Assembly (NCBI RefSeq): GCF_025061645.1
Contig: NZ_JANYMP010000032.1
Location: forward strand, 1 to 64,000
Direction: 5' to 3'
Origin: Umezawaea endophytica
GTDB taxonomy: Bacteria; Actinomycetota; Actinomycetes; Mycobacteriales; Pseudonocardiaceae
DNA length: 64,000 nucleotides
Shown here: positions 23,433 through 31,066 of the stretch, piece after piece
Layout of the letters: each line of letters starts with the position of its first letter
Numbering within the stretch: the stretch's first letter is position 1
Made by a program: the position numbers and the translations under genes
The notes under the pieces: generated by a model
Told to the model about the DNA's origin: nothing
The model's database searches: none
Seen by the model: the letters and a program-made list of their open reading frames with translations, nothing else

Positions 23433-24629
23433 ATGACCGAGCGCAAGTCGTTCAAGCACCTGGTGCGGAGCCGGATGGCCCGCACCGGGGAGTCCTACTC
23501 CACCGCCCGCCGCAGGCTGCTCGGCGAGCAAGCGGTCCGGACCGGTGGTGGCACGCAGCACGAGTCGGCGTTGCTGCGCAACGTCCTCGGCGGTCGGGCG
23601 AGCGAGCCGATGCTCGCGGGCCTGGCCGGTGGGATCGGGTTCATGTACTTCGTCTTCGAGTACGCGGGCCACCACCCGACGATGACGATCGTGTCCCGGC
23701 ACCACCCGGACCCGTACATCCCGGCGGCGCTGCGGCGGGCCGGGATCGAGCACACCACCACCCGCACGACGTCGGCCCGCAAGGCGGAGGCCGGGTTGCG
23801 GGAGGCGTTGGCGGGCGGTCCGGTGATCTGCGTGGTCGACCGGGCGAAGCTGCCGTGGCACGGGCTGACCGGGCAGTGGGGTCCGGAACCGCACTCGGTC
23901 GGCGTGCTGGGCATCGACGGCGGCACCGTCCTGCTCGACGACGAGTGCGTGCGCCCGAACCCGCTGCCGCTCGCCGACTTCCTGGCCGCGTGGTCGTCGA
24001 AGCACGAGATGACCACCGTCGGCGCGGGGTGGCGGCCGGACGTCGAGGACGCGATCGGCACGACGTGCGCGCACCTCACCGGGCCGGTGCTGGGCAACAA
24101 CTTCGACGTGAACTTCGGCTTCTCCGGGATGCGGAAGCTCGCGGCGCAGCTCCGGGACCCGAAGGGCAAGCAGGGCTGGGCCCGGCGGTACGCGGACCCC
24201 GGCGCGCTGTTCTTCGCGCTGCGGCGGCTGCACGACTGCCTGGAGGTCGAGCACGGCGGCCCGTCCGCCACCCGTCCCCTGTACGCGGACTTCCTGCGCG
24301 AGGTGGGGAGGCCGGGGGCGGCGGAGCTGTTCGACGCGTCCGGCGCGCTCTGGTCGGAGGTGGCGGCTCGGGCCGTGTCGGCGACGCCCGCGCTGGCCGA
24401 GTACGACGACCTGGTGACCGAACGGCTGCGACTGCTGCTGCACGAGGGCGCGGCGGGCGCGGACGCGATCCGGGCGTTGACCGGCCGGGTGGACGCGCTG
24501 GAGGCCCGGATGATCGCCGACCCGCCGCGGGCGGAGGCCGTGCGGGAGCTGTTCGACCGGCTCGCCGACGACGTGGACTCGGCCAGGGTTCTTGAGGAGC
24601 GGGCCGTCGAGCTGCTGGCAGGCCGCTGA
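23433..24629 (+). CDS. BtrH_N and DUF4872 domain protein
   Basis: A 398-residue protein. After a basic N-terminal tail (FKHLVRSRMARTGESYSTAR) comes a BtrH N-terminal-like domain: TQHESALLRNVLGGRASEPM, then LAGGIGFMYFVFEYAG and PHSVGVLGIDGGTVLLDD. The second half fits DUF4872 (GFSGMRKLAAQLRDPKGKQG). BtrH is the acyltransferase that moves an acyl side chain from carrier protein to butirosin precursor; solitary relatives are common in actinomycetes and unassigned. The HE in TQHES stands where BtrH-type proteins usually have HC, so cysteine chemistry may be lost (from memory, to be checked). ATG at 23433 has GGAGGCACGCG upstream. No biosynthetic cluster is visible around it. Confidence 0.75.
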   Translation: MTERKSFKHLVRSRMARTGESYSTARRRLLGEQAVRTGGGTQHESALLRNVLGGRASEPMLAGLAGGIGFMYFVFEYAGHHPTMTIVSRHHPDPYIPAALRRAGIEHTTTRTTSARKAEAGLREALAGGPVICVVDRAKLPWHGLTGQWGPEPHSVGVLGIDGGTVLLDDECVRPNPLPLADFLAAWSSKHEMTTVGAGWRPDVEDAIGTTCAHLTGPVLGNNFDVNFGFSGMRKLAAQLRDPKGKQGWARRYADPGALFFALRRLHDCLEVEHGGPSATRPLYADFLREVGRPGAAELFDASGALWSEVAARAVSATPALAEYDDLVTERLRLLLHEGAAGADAIRALTGRVDALEARMIADPPRAEAVRELFDRLADDVDSARVLEERAVELLAGR

Positions 24630-24742
24630 CCAGCGCGAATCAGGCGTCGCCCGGTTCGGAGGACCCCCCGATACACACGGTACGACAGGGGTCTGACAAT
24701 TTTCGGCGCTCGGGTTCCCGCAGGTGGCCGCTGTGGCCGGTA

Positions 24743-24784
24743 GAGAACGGCCGCCGCGGAAATGTCCGCGGCGGCCGGGTTCTC
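24743..24784. terminator. Hairpin between the DUF4872 gene and dps
   Basis: GAGAACGGCCGCCGCGGA (24743-24760) pairs with TCCGCGGCGGCCGGGTTCTC (24765-24784), loop AATG, one bulged base. It lies between converging genes and ends inside the dps stop codon. Confidence 0.8.
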
Positions 24785-25259
24785 ATGCCTGCTGGGCCTG
24801 CCACATCCAGTGCGCCTGTTCGACCTGCTTGGTGATCTCGATGAGCAGGTCCTGGGTGACCAGGTCCGGCTTGTCGGTCGCCTCGATCCGCGTGCGGAGC
24901 CGCTCGATGAGCTTGGCGAGGGTGGACACGACCGTGCTGATCACGGTGTCCTCGTCCTGCCAGCCCTCCGGGAAGTCGAGCACGGAGTTGTCGGCGACGG
25001 TGCGCGCCTTGCCGTTCGGCGAGACGCCCAGTGCGCTGGCGCGCTCGGCGACCTCGTCGGTGTAGGTCCGCGCGAGCGTGACCAGCTCGTCGAGCTGGAG
25101 GTGCACGCTGCGGAAGTTCTTGCCGACGATGTTCCAGTGCGCCTGCTTGGCGATCAGGGACAGGTCGATCAGGTCGACCAGGGTGCTCTGGAGCACCTCG
25201 CCGACGGCGTCCTTCTCGGCCTGGCCGAGCGGGGAACTGATCGGGGACTTGACGGGCAT
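24783..25259 (-). CDS. dps: Dps-family DNA-binding ferritin
   Basis: A 158-residue Dps. The ferroxidase ligands are in AKQAHWNIVGKNF (His) and VHLQLDELVTLARTYTDEVA (Asp, Glu). The C-terminus ends QVEQAHWMWQAQ as in actinobacterial Dps. The protein oxidises Fe(II) with peroxide and stores iron in a dodecamer, protecting DNA. It follows ohr by 16 bp on the same strand, so the two peroxide-defence genes form an operon. The Pro/Ser-rich N-terminus is short. Confidence 0.93.
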   Translation of the reverse strand: MPVKSPISSPLGQAEKDAVGEVLQSTLVDLIDLSLIAKQAHWNIVGKNFRSVHLQLDELVTLARTYTDEVAERASALGVSPNGKARTVADNSVLDFPEGWQDEDTVISTVVSTLAKLIERLRTRIEATDKPDLVTQDLLIEITKQVEQAHWMWQAQQA

Positions 25260-25275
25260 GACTTCAGCGCCTCCT

Positions 25276-25698
25276 TCAGACGGTGGCGGTAACGGCCACC
25301 TCGATGTTGCCGCGAGTCGCGTTGGAGTACGGGCACAACTGGTGCGCCTCGTGGACGAGCTTGTCCGCCACGGCCTGCTCGACGCCCTCGACGCGGGCGA
25401 CCAGGTCGACGGTCAGGTGCATGCCGGGAACGTCGTCGACGCGGCCGATGCCGACCTTCGCGGTCACCTCGGTGACGCCGATCTCGATCTTGGCGATGCG
25501 GGCGGACGCGCGCAGCGCGCTGTTGAAGCACGCGGCGTAGCCCGCTGCGAACAACTGCTCCGGGTTCGTGCCCCCACCAGGACCCCCCATCTCCTTGGGG
25601 ATCGCGACGAGCTCGTCGAGCACGCCGTCCGAGGAACGGATCTCGCCGTTGCGACCTTCACCGACGGCGACCGCTTCGGCCGTGTAGAGCACGTTCAT
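25276..25698 (-). CDS. ohr: Organic hydroperoxide resistance protein Ohr
   Basis: A 140-residue OsmC/Ohr-family peroxidase. The two redox cysteines are present: Cys57 in AAGYAACFNSAL and Cys122 in EAHQLCPYSNATRGNIEV. The first reacts with organic peroxides and the second resolves the disulfide. ATG at 25698 has GAAGGAGAGCGTCAC upstream. No ohrR (MarR-type) regulator lies adjacent, which is unusual for ohr. It heads an operon with dps. Confidence 0.93.
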   Translation of the reverse strand: MNVLYTAEAVAVGEGRNGEIRSSDGVLDELVAIPKEMGGPGGGTNPEQLFAAGYAACFNSALRASARIAKIEIGVTEVTAKVGIGRVDDVPGMHLTVDLVARVEGVEQAVADKLVHEAHQLCPYSNATRGNIEVAVTATV

Positions 25699-25833
25699 GT
25701 GACGCTCTCCTTCGAGCTGGGACAGTGGTTTCCGGAGCTTTGTACTCCTTGGTAACCACTCCACGACACTGTTCGACTCCCGGTGGTGTGGCAACTCACC
25801 CGGTGAAGGCGTACCCGAAGGTGCGACGGCCAA

Positions 25834-26391
25834 TCACGACTGTGACAGGGCGAACTCCGCCACCTGGCGGCCGATGATCCGCAGGGTTTCGGCGACGGCC
25901 GGGTCGGAGCAGCCGCCGTCGTCGTCGAACGTGACGTCGCCGGAGTGCACGGCCGCGCCCAGCGGGGTGGGCCAGCCGCGCAGCGCGTGCACGATCGAGC
26001 GCAGCGCGGTCAGCGTCGTGACGGACGCCTGCCAGCCCTGGGCGGCGGCGACGCAGCCGACCGCGCGGCCCGTGAGGTACGGGCGTTCGTCGGTGCGGAG
26101 GTCCTCGACGTAGTCGAGCGCGTTCTTGACCAGGCCGGACACCGTGCCGTGGTAGCCGGGCGACACCAGCACCACGCCGTCGGCCTCGCGCAGCGCCTTG
26201 ACGAGCCTGGACGCCGCCTCGGGCCGGTCGGGGACGTGCGGGTCGTAGAACGGCAGCACGAGGTCGGGGCCGGTGACCTCGACGGTGTGCGCACCGGCCA
26301 GGCGCGCGCCCGACAGCGCGATGCGCATCGCGCGCTCGGACTGCGAATTGGGGCGGATGGAACCCCCGATGCCCACCACGGTGACCGTCAT
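25834..26391 (-). CDS. NADPH-dependent FMN reductase-family flavoprotein
   Basis: A 185-residue flavodoxin-fold protein with the FMN phosphate loop GIGGSIRPNSQSERAM and the conserved VLVSPGYHGTVSGLVKNALD followed by YVEDLR, the family signature. Such enzymes reduce FMN, quinones or azo compounds with NADPH. The C-terminal Asp-rich loop (VTFDDDGGCSD) is a lineage variation. ATG at 26391 has GGAAGGATCTCGACGC upstream. It lies 135 bp upstream of ohr on the same strand and could be read through into it. Confidence 0.9.
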   Translation of the reverse strand: MTVTVVGIGGSIRPNSQSERAMRIALSGARLAGAHTVEVTGPDLVLPFYDPHVPDRPEAASRLVKALREADGVVLVSPGYHGTVSGLVKNALDYVEDLRTDERPYLTGRAVGCVAAAQGWQASVTTLTALRSIVHALRGWPTPLGAAVHSGDVTFDDDGGCSDPAVAETLRIIGRQVAEFALSQS

Positions 26392-26511
26392 GCGTCGAGA
26401 TCCTTCCACCCGCGTGAACCGAACAGCCCGACCGTACGACCTCCAGCGCGCTGGAGGTCCACCCGGTCGGGACGCTCGTCACATCGACTACCCGCAAGTA
26501 ACATCCAGTGC

Positions 26512-27600
26512 ATGTCGAAGCTCGCCGATTCCCTGCCCGTCGGTGTCCTCGCGGGTGCCGTGCGGTTCGCGTTCGGCCTCCCCGCTCCCGTGCGGCGGCT
26601 GATCACCGGAAAGCCGATCGTCGTCGACGGCCAGCGGCTGCACCCGGACGCCCAGTTGCTGCTCAGGCTCCAGCAGCTCAGCGGCCAGACCTGGGAGACG
26701 ACCACACCCGCGGAGAACCGGGCCGCGCTGACGCAGAGCAACGCGCTGGTCTGCGGGCCGGTCGTGCGGGGCGTCGCCACGCGCCCGGTGCGCATCCCCC
26801 GAGACGGCGGCGTGATCCCCGGCCGCGTCTACGAGCCCGTCGGCCTGGCACCGGACTCGGCGCTTCTGATCTTCTACCACGGTGGTGGCTGGGTCAGCGG
26901 AGACCTCGACAGCCACGACAACCTGTGCCGCTTCCTCGCGCTCGAAGCGGGTGTCCGCGTGCTGGCCGTCGACTACCGGCTCGCCCCCGAACACCCGTTC
27001 CCGGCCGCCGTGGACGACGTGATGGTCGCCTTTGAGTGGGCCGTCGCCCACGCCTCCGACCTGCGCGTCGACCCCGAGCGCATCGCGCTCGGCGGTGACA
27101 GCGCCGGCGGCAACCTGGCCGCCGTGACCGCCCTGCGCGCGGCTCAGGCGGGCGGTCCGACCCCCGTGTTCCTGCTGCTGCTCTACCCGGCCGTCGACGC
27201 CTCGACCCGCCGCCGCTCCCGCGACCTGTTCGGCAACGGCTTCTTCCTCACCGACGCCGCCATGGACTGGTTCCGCGGCCACTACGCCCCCGAGGAGGAG
27301 TCCTGGGTAGACCCCAGGCTCTCGGTGCTGCTCGCCGACGACCTCAGCACGCTCCCGCCCACCTACCTCGCGACCGCGGGCTTCGACCCGCTGCGCGACG
27401 AGGGCGAGGCGTTCGCGGAGAAGCTCGCGCAGGCGGGCGTGCCGGTCGTGCTCCGCCGCCACGAGGGCCTGTTCCACGGCTTCGCCAACGTCCTCGGCCT
27501 GGGCGGCATCTACCGCGAGGCCGTGTCCGAGGCCGTCGGCTCCCTGCGCACCGGCCTGGCGCTGGCCAACGCCCGCCAGGACGTGCCGAAGACGGCCTGA
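26512..27600 (+). CDS. Alpha/beta hydrolase of the hormone-sensitive lipase family
   Basis: A 362-residue esterase. HGGGWVSGDLDSHD is the HSL-family oxyanion motif, the nucleophile is in LGGDSAGGNLAAV (Ser197), and the acid and His are in GFDPLRDEGEAF and HEGLFHGFANVLG. An N-terminal cap helix region (residues 1-75) covers the active site. It likely hydrolyses short-chain esters or lactones. TAACAT ending 7 nt before the ATG suggests a leaderless message. Confidence 0.9.
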   Translation: MSKLADSLPVGVLAGAVRFAFGLPAPVRRLITGKPIVVDGQRLHPDAQLLLRLQQLSGQTWETTTPAENRAALTQSNALVCGPVVRGVATRPVRIPRDGGVIPGRVYEPVGLAPDSALLIFYHGGGWVSGDLDSHDNLCRFLALEAGVRVLAVDYRLAPEHPFPAAVDDVMVAFEWAVAHASDLRVDPERIALGGDSAGGNLAAVTALRAAQAGGPTPVFLLLLYPAVDASTRRRSRDLFGNGFFLTDAAMDWFRGHYAPEEESWVDPRLSVLLADDLSTLPPTYLATAGFDPLRDEGEAFAEKLAQAGVPVVLRRHEGLFHGFANVLGLGGIYREAVSEAVGSLRTGLALANARQDVPKTA

Positions 27601-27607
27601 CCGCGCG

Positions 27608-27641
27608 GAACGGCCCCGGTAGGTGCCTACCGGGGCCGTTC
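27608..27641. terminator. Hairpin between the esterase and catalase genes
   Basis: GAACGGCCCCGGTAGG (27608-27623) and CCTACCGGGGCCGTTC (27626-27641) are perfect complements; the inner pairs would form the loop. It is placed between converging genes and suits both. Confidence 0.82.
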
Positions 27642-27666
27642 GCCGTGGTGGGAGTGCGGGTCTAGC

Positions 27667-29115
27667 TCACTTGCCGAAGCCCGCGGCGATGCGGTCGCCG
27701 GTCTCCTTGTCGATGTTGCGCCAGTACTCGAACACCCGCTCCAGCACCTTCTCGGACACGCCGTTGCCCGCGTGGCTGATCACCGTCTCCACGAGGCGGT
27801 CGCGCTGCTCCTGGGTGAACACCTCGCGGACCATCGTGCCCGCCTGGCCGAAGTCGTCGTCCTCGACGTGCAGCTTGTACGCCGCGCGCACCGGGGCGTC
27901 CTCGACGCCGTAGTTCGTCGTCACCTCACCCGCCGCGACCGCGTCGGCGTGCGGGCCTCCGTAGGAGTTCGGCGCGTACACCGGGTCGGACGCGTTGGCG
28001 TACCGCATCGCGCCGTCCTTCGAGTACGAGTTCACCGGCGACTTGGGCCGGTTCACCGGGAGCTGCGCGTAGTTCGCGCCGATCCGGTAGCGGTGCGCGT
28101 CCGGGTAGGAGAACATCCGGCCGATCAGCATCTTGTCCGGCGACGGCCCGATGCCCGGCACCAGGTTCGTCGGCTCGAACGCGGCCTGCTCGATCTCGGC
28201 GAAGTAGTCCGCCGGGTTCCGGTCCAGCACCAGCTTGCCGACCTTGATCAACGGGTAGTCCGCGTGCGGCCACACCTTCGTCAGGTCGAACGGGTTGAAC
28301 CGGTAGTTCTCCGCCTCCGCGTACGGCATCACCTGGACGTGCAGCGTCCACGACGGGTGCTCGCCGCGCTCGATCGAGTGCCACAGGTCGGCCCGGTGCG
28401 CGTCCGCGTCCTCACCGGCGATCCGCGCGGCTTCCTCCGACGTCAGCGTCTCGATGCCCTGGTCCGTCTTGAAGTGGTACTTCACCCAGGACTTCTCGCC
28501 CGCCGCGTTCTCCCAGAGGAACGTGTGCGACCCGTACCCGTTCTGGTGCCGCCACGTCTTCGGGATGCCCCGGTCGCCCATCAGCCACGTCACCTGGTGC
28601 GCGGTCTGCGGCTGGAGCGTCCAGAAGTCCCACTGCATGTCGTGGTCGCGCCGACCGGTGTCGGCCCGGCGCTTCTGCGAGCGGATGAAGTCCGGGAACT
28701 TGATCGGGTCCCGCAGGAAGAACACCGGGGTGTTGTTCCCGACCAGGTCGTAGTTGCCCTCGGACGTGTAGAACTTCAACGAGAACCCGCGCGGGTCGCG
28801 CCACGTGTCCGGCGACCCCAGCTCACCGGCGACGGTCGAGAACCGCGCCAACGCCTCGGTCCTCACCCCCGGCTGGAACAGCGCGGCCTTCGTGAACCGG
28901 CTGACGTCCTCGGTGACCTCGAGGTGCCCGAACGCGCCACCACCCTTCGCGTGCACCACGCGCTCGGGCACCCGCTCCCGGTTGAACTGGGCGTTCTTCT
29001 CGATCAGGTAGTGGTCCTGGAGCAGGATCGGCCCGTTGGCGCCCAGTGTCAGCGAGTGGTCGTCGCTCGCGACGGGGATGCCGACGTTGTTCGTGGTGCG
29101 GAGCGGTTCGGTCAC
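27667..29115 (-). CDS. katA: Monofunctional haem catalase
   Basis: A 482-residue small-subunit catalase. Distal His55 is in [13 protein letters not shown], the distal Asn in [10 protein letters not shown] (127-128) and the proximal Tyr337 in [14 protein letters not shown]. It dismutates hydrogen peroxide in the cytoplasm. The GTG at 29115 overlaps the furA stop (GTGA) and has GAGGAGTCATCAGC upstream, so translation is coupled to the regulator. Longer open frames upstream of this GTG are out-of-family sequence. Confidence 0.95.
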   Translation of the reverse strand: MTEPLRTTNNVGIPVASDDHSLTLGANGPILLQDHYLIEKNAQFNRERVPERVVHAKGGGAFGHLEVTEDVSRFTKAALFQPGVRTEALARFSTVAGELGSPDTWRDPRGFSLKFYTSEGNYDLVGNNTPVFFLRDPIKFPDFIRSQKRRADTGRRDHDMQWDFWTLQPQTAHQVTWLMGDRGIPKTWRHQNGYGSHTFLWENAAGEKSWVKYHFKTDQGIETLTSEEAARIAGEDADAHRADLWHSIERGEHPSWTLHVQVMPYAEAENYRFNPFDLTKVWPHADYPLIKVGKLVLDRNPADYFAEIEQAAFEPTNLVPGIGPSPDKMLIGRMFSYPDAHRYRIGANYAQLPVNRPKSPVNSYSKDGAMRYANASDPVYAPNSYGGPHADAVAAGEVTTNYGVEDAPVRAAYKLHVEDDDFGQAGTMVREVFTQEQRDRLVETVISHAGNGVSEKVLERVFEYWRNIDKETGDRIAAGFGK

Positions 29116-29552
29116 GCTGATGACTCCTCGTTCCGTGGTGGAAGCCGGCAGTCGCCGCACAGACCCCAGAAGATCACCTCGGCCGCGTCGACGGCGAAGC
29201 CCGCCGAGTTCGACGGTTCGAGGCAGGGCGCCGCCCCGTGGACGTGGTCGACGTCCTCGGCACGGCCGCAGCGGCGGCACACCAGGTGGTGGTGGTCGTC
29301 CCCCGTGCGCGTCTCGTAGCGGGCCGGATGCCCGGCAGGCTCGATCCGCCGCACGAGAGCGACTCGGGAACACGTGTTCAACACGTCGTACACGGCTTGC
29401 GTGGACACCGCCCCCAACCGCTCCCGCACCCCTTCGGCCACGTGCTCGGCCGTCGAGTGCGGATGGCTGGCAAGCCACTCCAGCACGGCGAGCCGGGGAG
29501 CGGTGAGCCGCAACCCGGCTCCCTTGAGGAGCTCACGGGGGTCAGGTGTCAT
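29112..29552 (-). CDS. furA: Fur-family peroxide/iron regulator (FurA/CatR type)
   Basis: A 146-residue Fur protein. The winged helix ([20 protein letters not shown], then [14 protein letters not shown]) is followed by the metal-rich dimer domain with [12 protein letters not shown] (Cys92, Cys95) and [10 protein letters not shown] (Cys132, Cys135), the structural zinc site. FurA/CatR regulators repress a catalase gene cotranscribed behind them and lift repression on oxidation. The 4-nt overlap with the catalase GTG supports the same arrangement. ATG at 29552. Confidence 0.93.
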   Translation of the reverse strand: MTPDPRELLKGAGLRLTAPRLAVLEWLASHPHSTAEHVAEGVRERLGAVSTQAVYDVLNTCSRVALVRRIEPAGHPARYETRTGDDHHHLVCRRCGRAEDVDHVHGAAPCLEPSNSAGFAVDAAEVIFWGLCGDCRLPPRNEESSA

Positions 29553-29571
29553 GGCCAGTCCATGTGACCAC

Positions 29572-29590
29572 GTTTACTGGAACCAGTCAA
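29572..29590 (-). promoter_or_regulatory. Probable furA autoregulatory operator/promoter
   Basis: On the minus strand this reads TTGACTGGTTCCAGTAAAC, much like the TTGACTxxTTCCAGxAAA element I recall upstream of actinobacterial furA-catalase genes. It contains ACTGG-TT-CCAGT, a perfect 5-bp-arm repeat, and TTGACT could serve as the -35. It starts 20 bp upstream of the furA ATG. Confidence 0.5.
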
Positions 29591-29635
29591 GAAAGCGACC
29601 CGTTAAAGATTTGGCACCCAGTGCACCATTGATTC

Positions 29636-30814
29636 GTGAACCCCGCTAACTACCTGAGCGTGCTACGCCTACCAGGCATCCGCCAGGCGATGCTCCTGAT
29701 GCTCCTCGCCAGAATCCCCACCACCGCGTCAGGCATGACCTTGACGCTCCACGTGGTCCTGGCACTGGACAAGGGCTACGGCGCGGCAGGCCTGGTGGGC
29801 ACGGCCAGCACCATCGGCATCGCCATGGGCGCACCACTCATGGGCAGACTGACCGACCACAAAGGACTACGCACGGTCGTACTACTCAGCACCGTCACCG
29901 AGGGCCTGTTCTGGTTCACCGCACCAGCACTCCCCTACTCGGTACTGCTGGTCACGTCCTTCCTCACCGGCCTCACGATCCTCCCCGTCATGTCCATCGG
30001 CCGCCAAGTACTGACCGCCCTGGTACCGGTCGACCAACGCAGAACCGCCCTGGCAATGGACTCCATGGCAGTAGAGGTCTCCTACATGGCAGGCCCAGCA
30101 CTAGCAGTACTGCTCACCACCAGCGCCAACAGCAGAACAGCACTGTGGACAGTGGGCGCCGCCATGGTCGCCGCAGGCCTAGCGCTCTACGCAGCCAACC
30201 CACCGGTCAAGAACCAGGAAGAATCAACCACAACCGAACGCCCACCCAGAAGAGAATGGTTGACCGCCCCACTGATCGGCGTACTGATCACCTCAAGCGG
30301 CGCAATCTTCGTCCTGGCAGGCATGGAAGTCTCACTGGTAGCGGCACTACAAGAACAAGGACAAATCCAGTGGACCGGCCCACTGGTAATCGTCATGTGC
30401 GTAGCCTCACTAGTAGGCGGCTTCATCTACGGAGGCCTAACCCACGCCCCCACACCAAGAACCCTGATGGCAGCACTGGGCCTACTCTCCATCCCGGTGG
30501 GCCTGGCAACAGGAAACCTGTGGATGCTCGCACTACTACTAATCCCCGCCAACTTCCTAGCAGCCCCCGTAATCGCCAGCACCGGAGAAGTAATCACCAA
30601 ACTAACCCCACCATCAGCACGCGGCGAAGCAATGGGCTTGCAAGGATCAGCATTCACCCTAGGAGCAGCAGCAGGCGCCCCACTGGCAGGCTTCATGATC
30701 GACCACACCTCAGCAGGCTGGGGCTTCGCAATAACAGGAGCAACAGGAGCCACCATCGCAGCCATAGGCAAACTCCTAGACCGCAGAGCAGCAAAAACCC
30801 CAGTCAACGCCTAA
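29636..30814 (+). CDS. Major facilitator superfamily transporter
   Basis: A 392-residue membrane protein with about 11-12 predicted segments, arranged as two halves around a loop rich in charged residues (NPPVKNQEESTTTERPPRRE). APLMGRLTDHKGLRTVVLLS is the MFS loop 2-3 motif. The overall style is that of drug or sugar efflux carriers; the substrate is not predictable. GTG at 29636, divergent from furA. Codon use is unlike its neighbours: CTA, GCA, GGA and AGA, rare in this genome, are frequent. This may mark transfer, but it also fits the A+C-rich strand bias that spans 30-31.5 kb. Confidence 0.9.
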   Translation: MNPANYLSVLRLPGIRQAMLLMLLARIPTTASGMTLTLHVVLALDKGYGAAGLVGTASTIGIAMGAPLMGRLTDHKGLRTVVLLSTVTEGLFWFTAPALPYSVLLVTSFLTGLTILPVMSIGRQVLTALVPVDQRRTALAMDSMAVEVSYMAGPALAVLLTTSANSRTALWTVGAAMVAAGLALYAANPPVKNQEESTTTERPPRREWLTAPLIGVLITSSGAIFVLAGMEVSLVAALQEQGQIQWTGPLVIVMCVASLVGGFIYGGLTHAPTPRTLMAALGLLSIPVGLATGNLWMLALLLIPANFLAAPVIASTGEVITKLTPPSARGEAMGLQGSAFTLGAAAGAPLAGFMIDHTSAGWGFAITGATGATIAAIGKLLDRRAAKTPVNA

Positions 30815-30888
30815 CAAACCCAGCCACCAACCAACCGACCGCCACCAACCGCCAACCACCCACAAAACGCAACGCCGCCCACCCAACC

Positions 30889-31006
30889 GTGGCCGATTTT
30901 ACTTGGGGGATTTGCCCCTTAAACTTGCGTCGGACGGCAGCTTCACCTCTGCCCTTTATTGTCCGACGAAGGGGCAAATCTAGGGGCCCCAAGTCAAATC
31001 GGCCAC
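30889..31006. repeat. 118-bp nested palindrome between convergent genes
   Basis: Arms 30889-30935 and 30961-31006 pair over three blocks (GTGGCCGATTT, ACTTGGGG, then GATTTGCCCCTT and CGTCGGAC) with two short unpaired insertions. The 25-nt centre holds a second hairpin, GGCAG-cttcacct-CTGCC (30936-30953). It sits in the 252-bp gap between the MFS and kinase genes. It can terminate both, but its size suggests a transposable palindrome or MITE-like repeat. Confidence 0.82.
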
Positions 31007-31066
31007 CCCACCACCAAACCCCGGCACCCAACCCGACCCCCCACCGGACCCACCGGACCCAACCCC

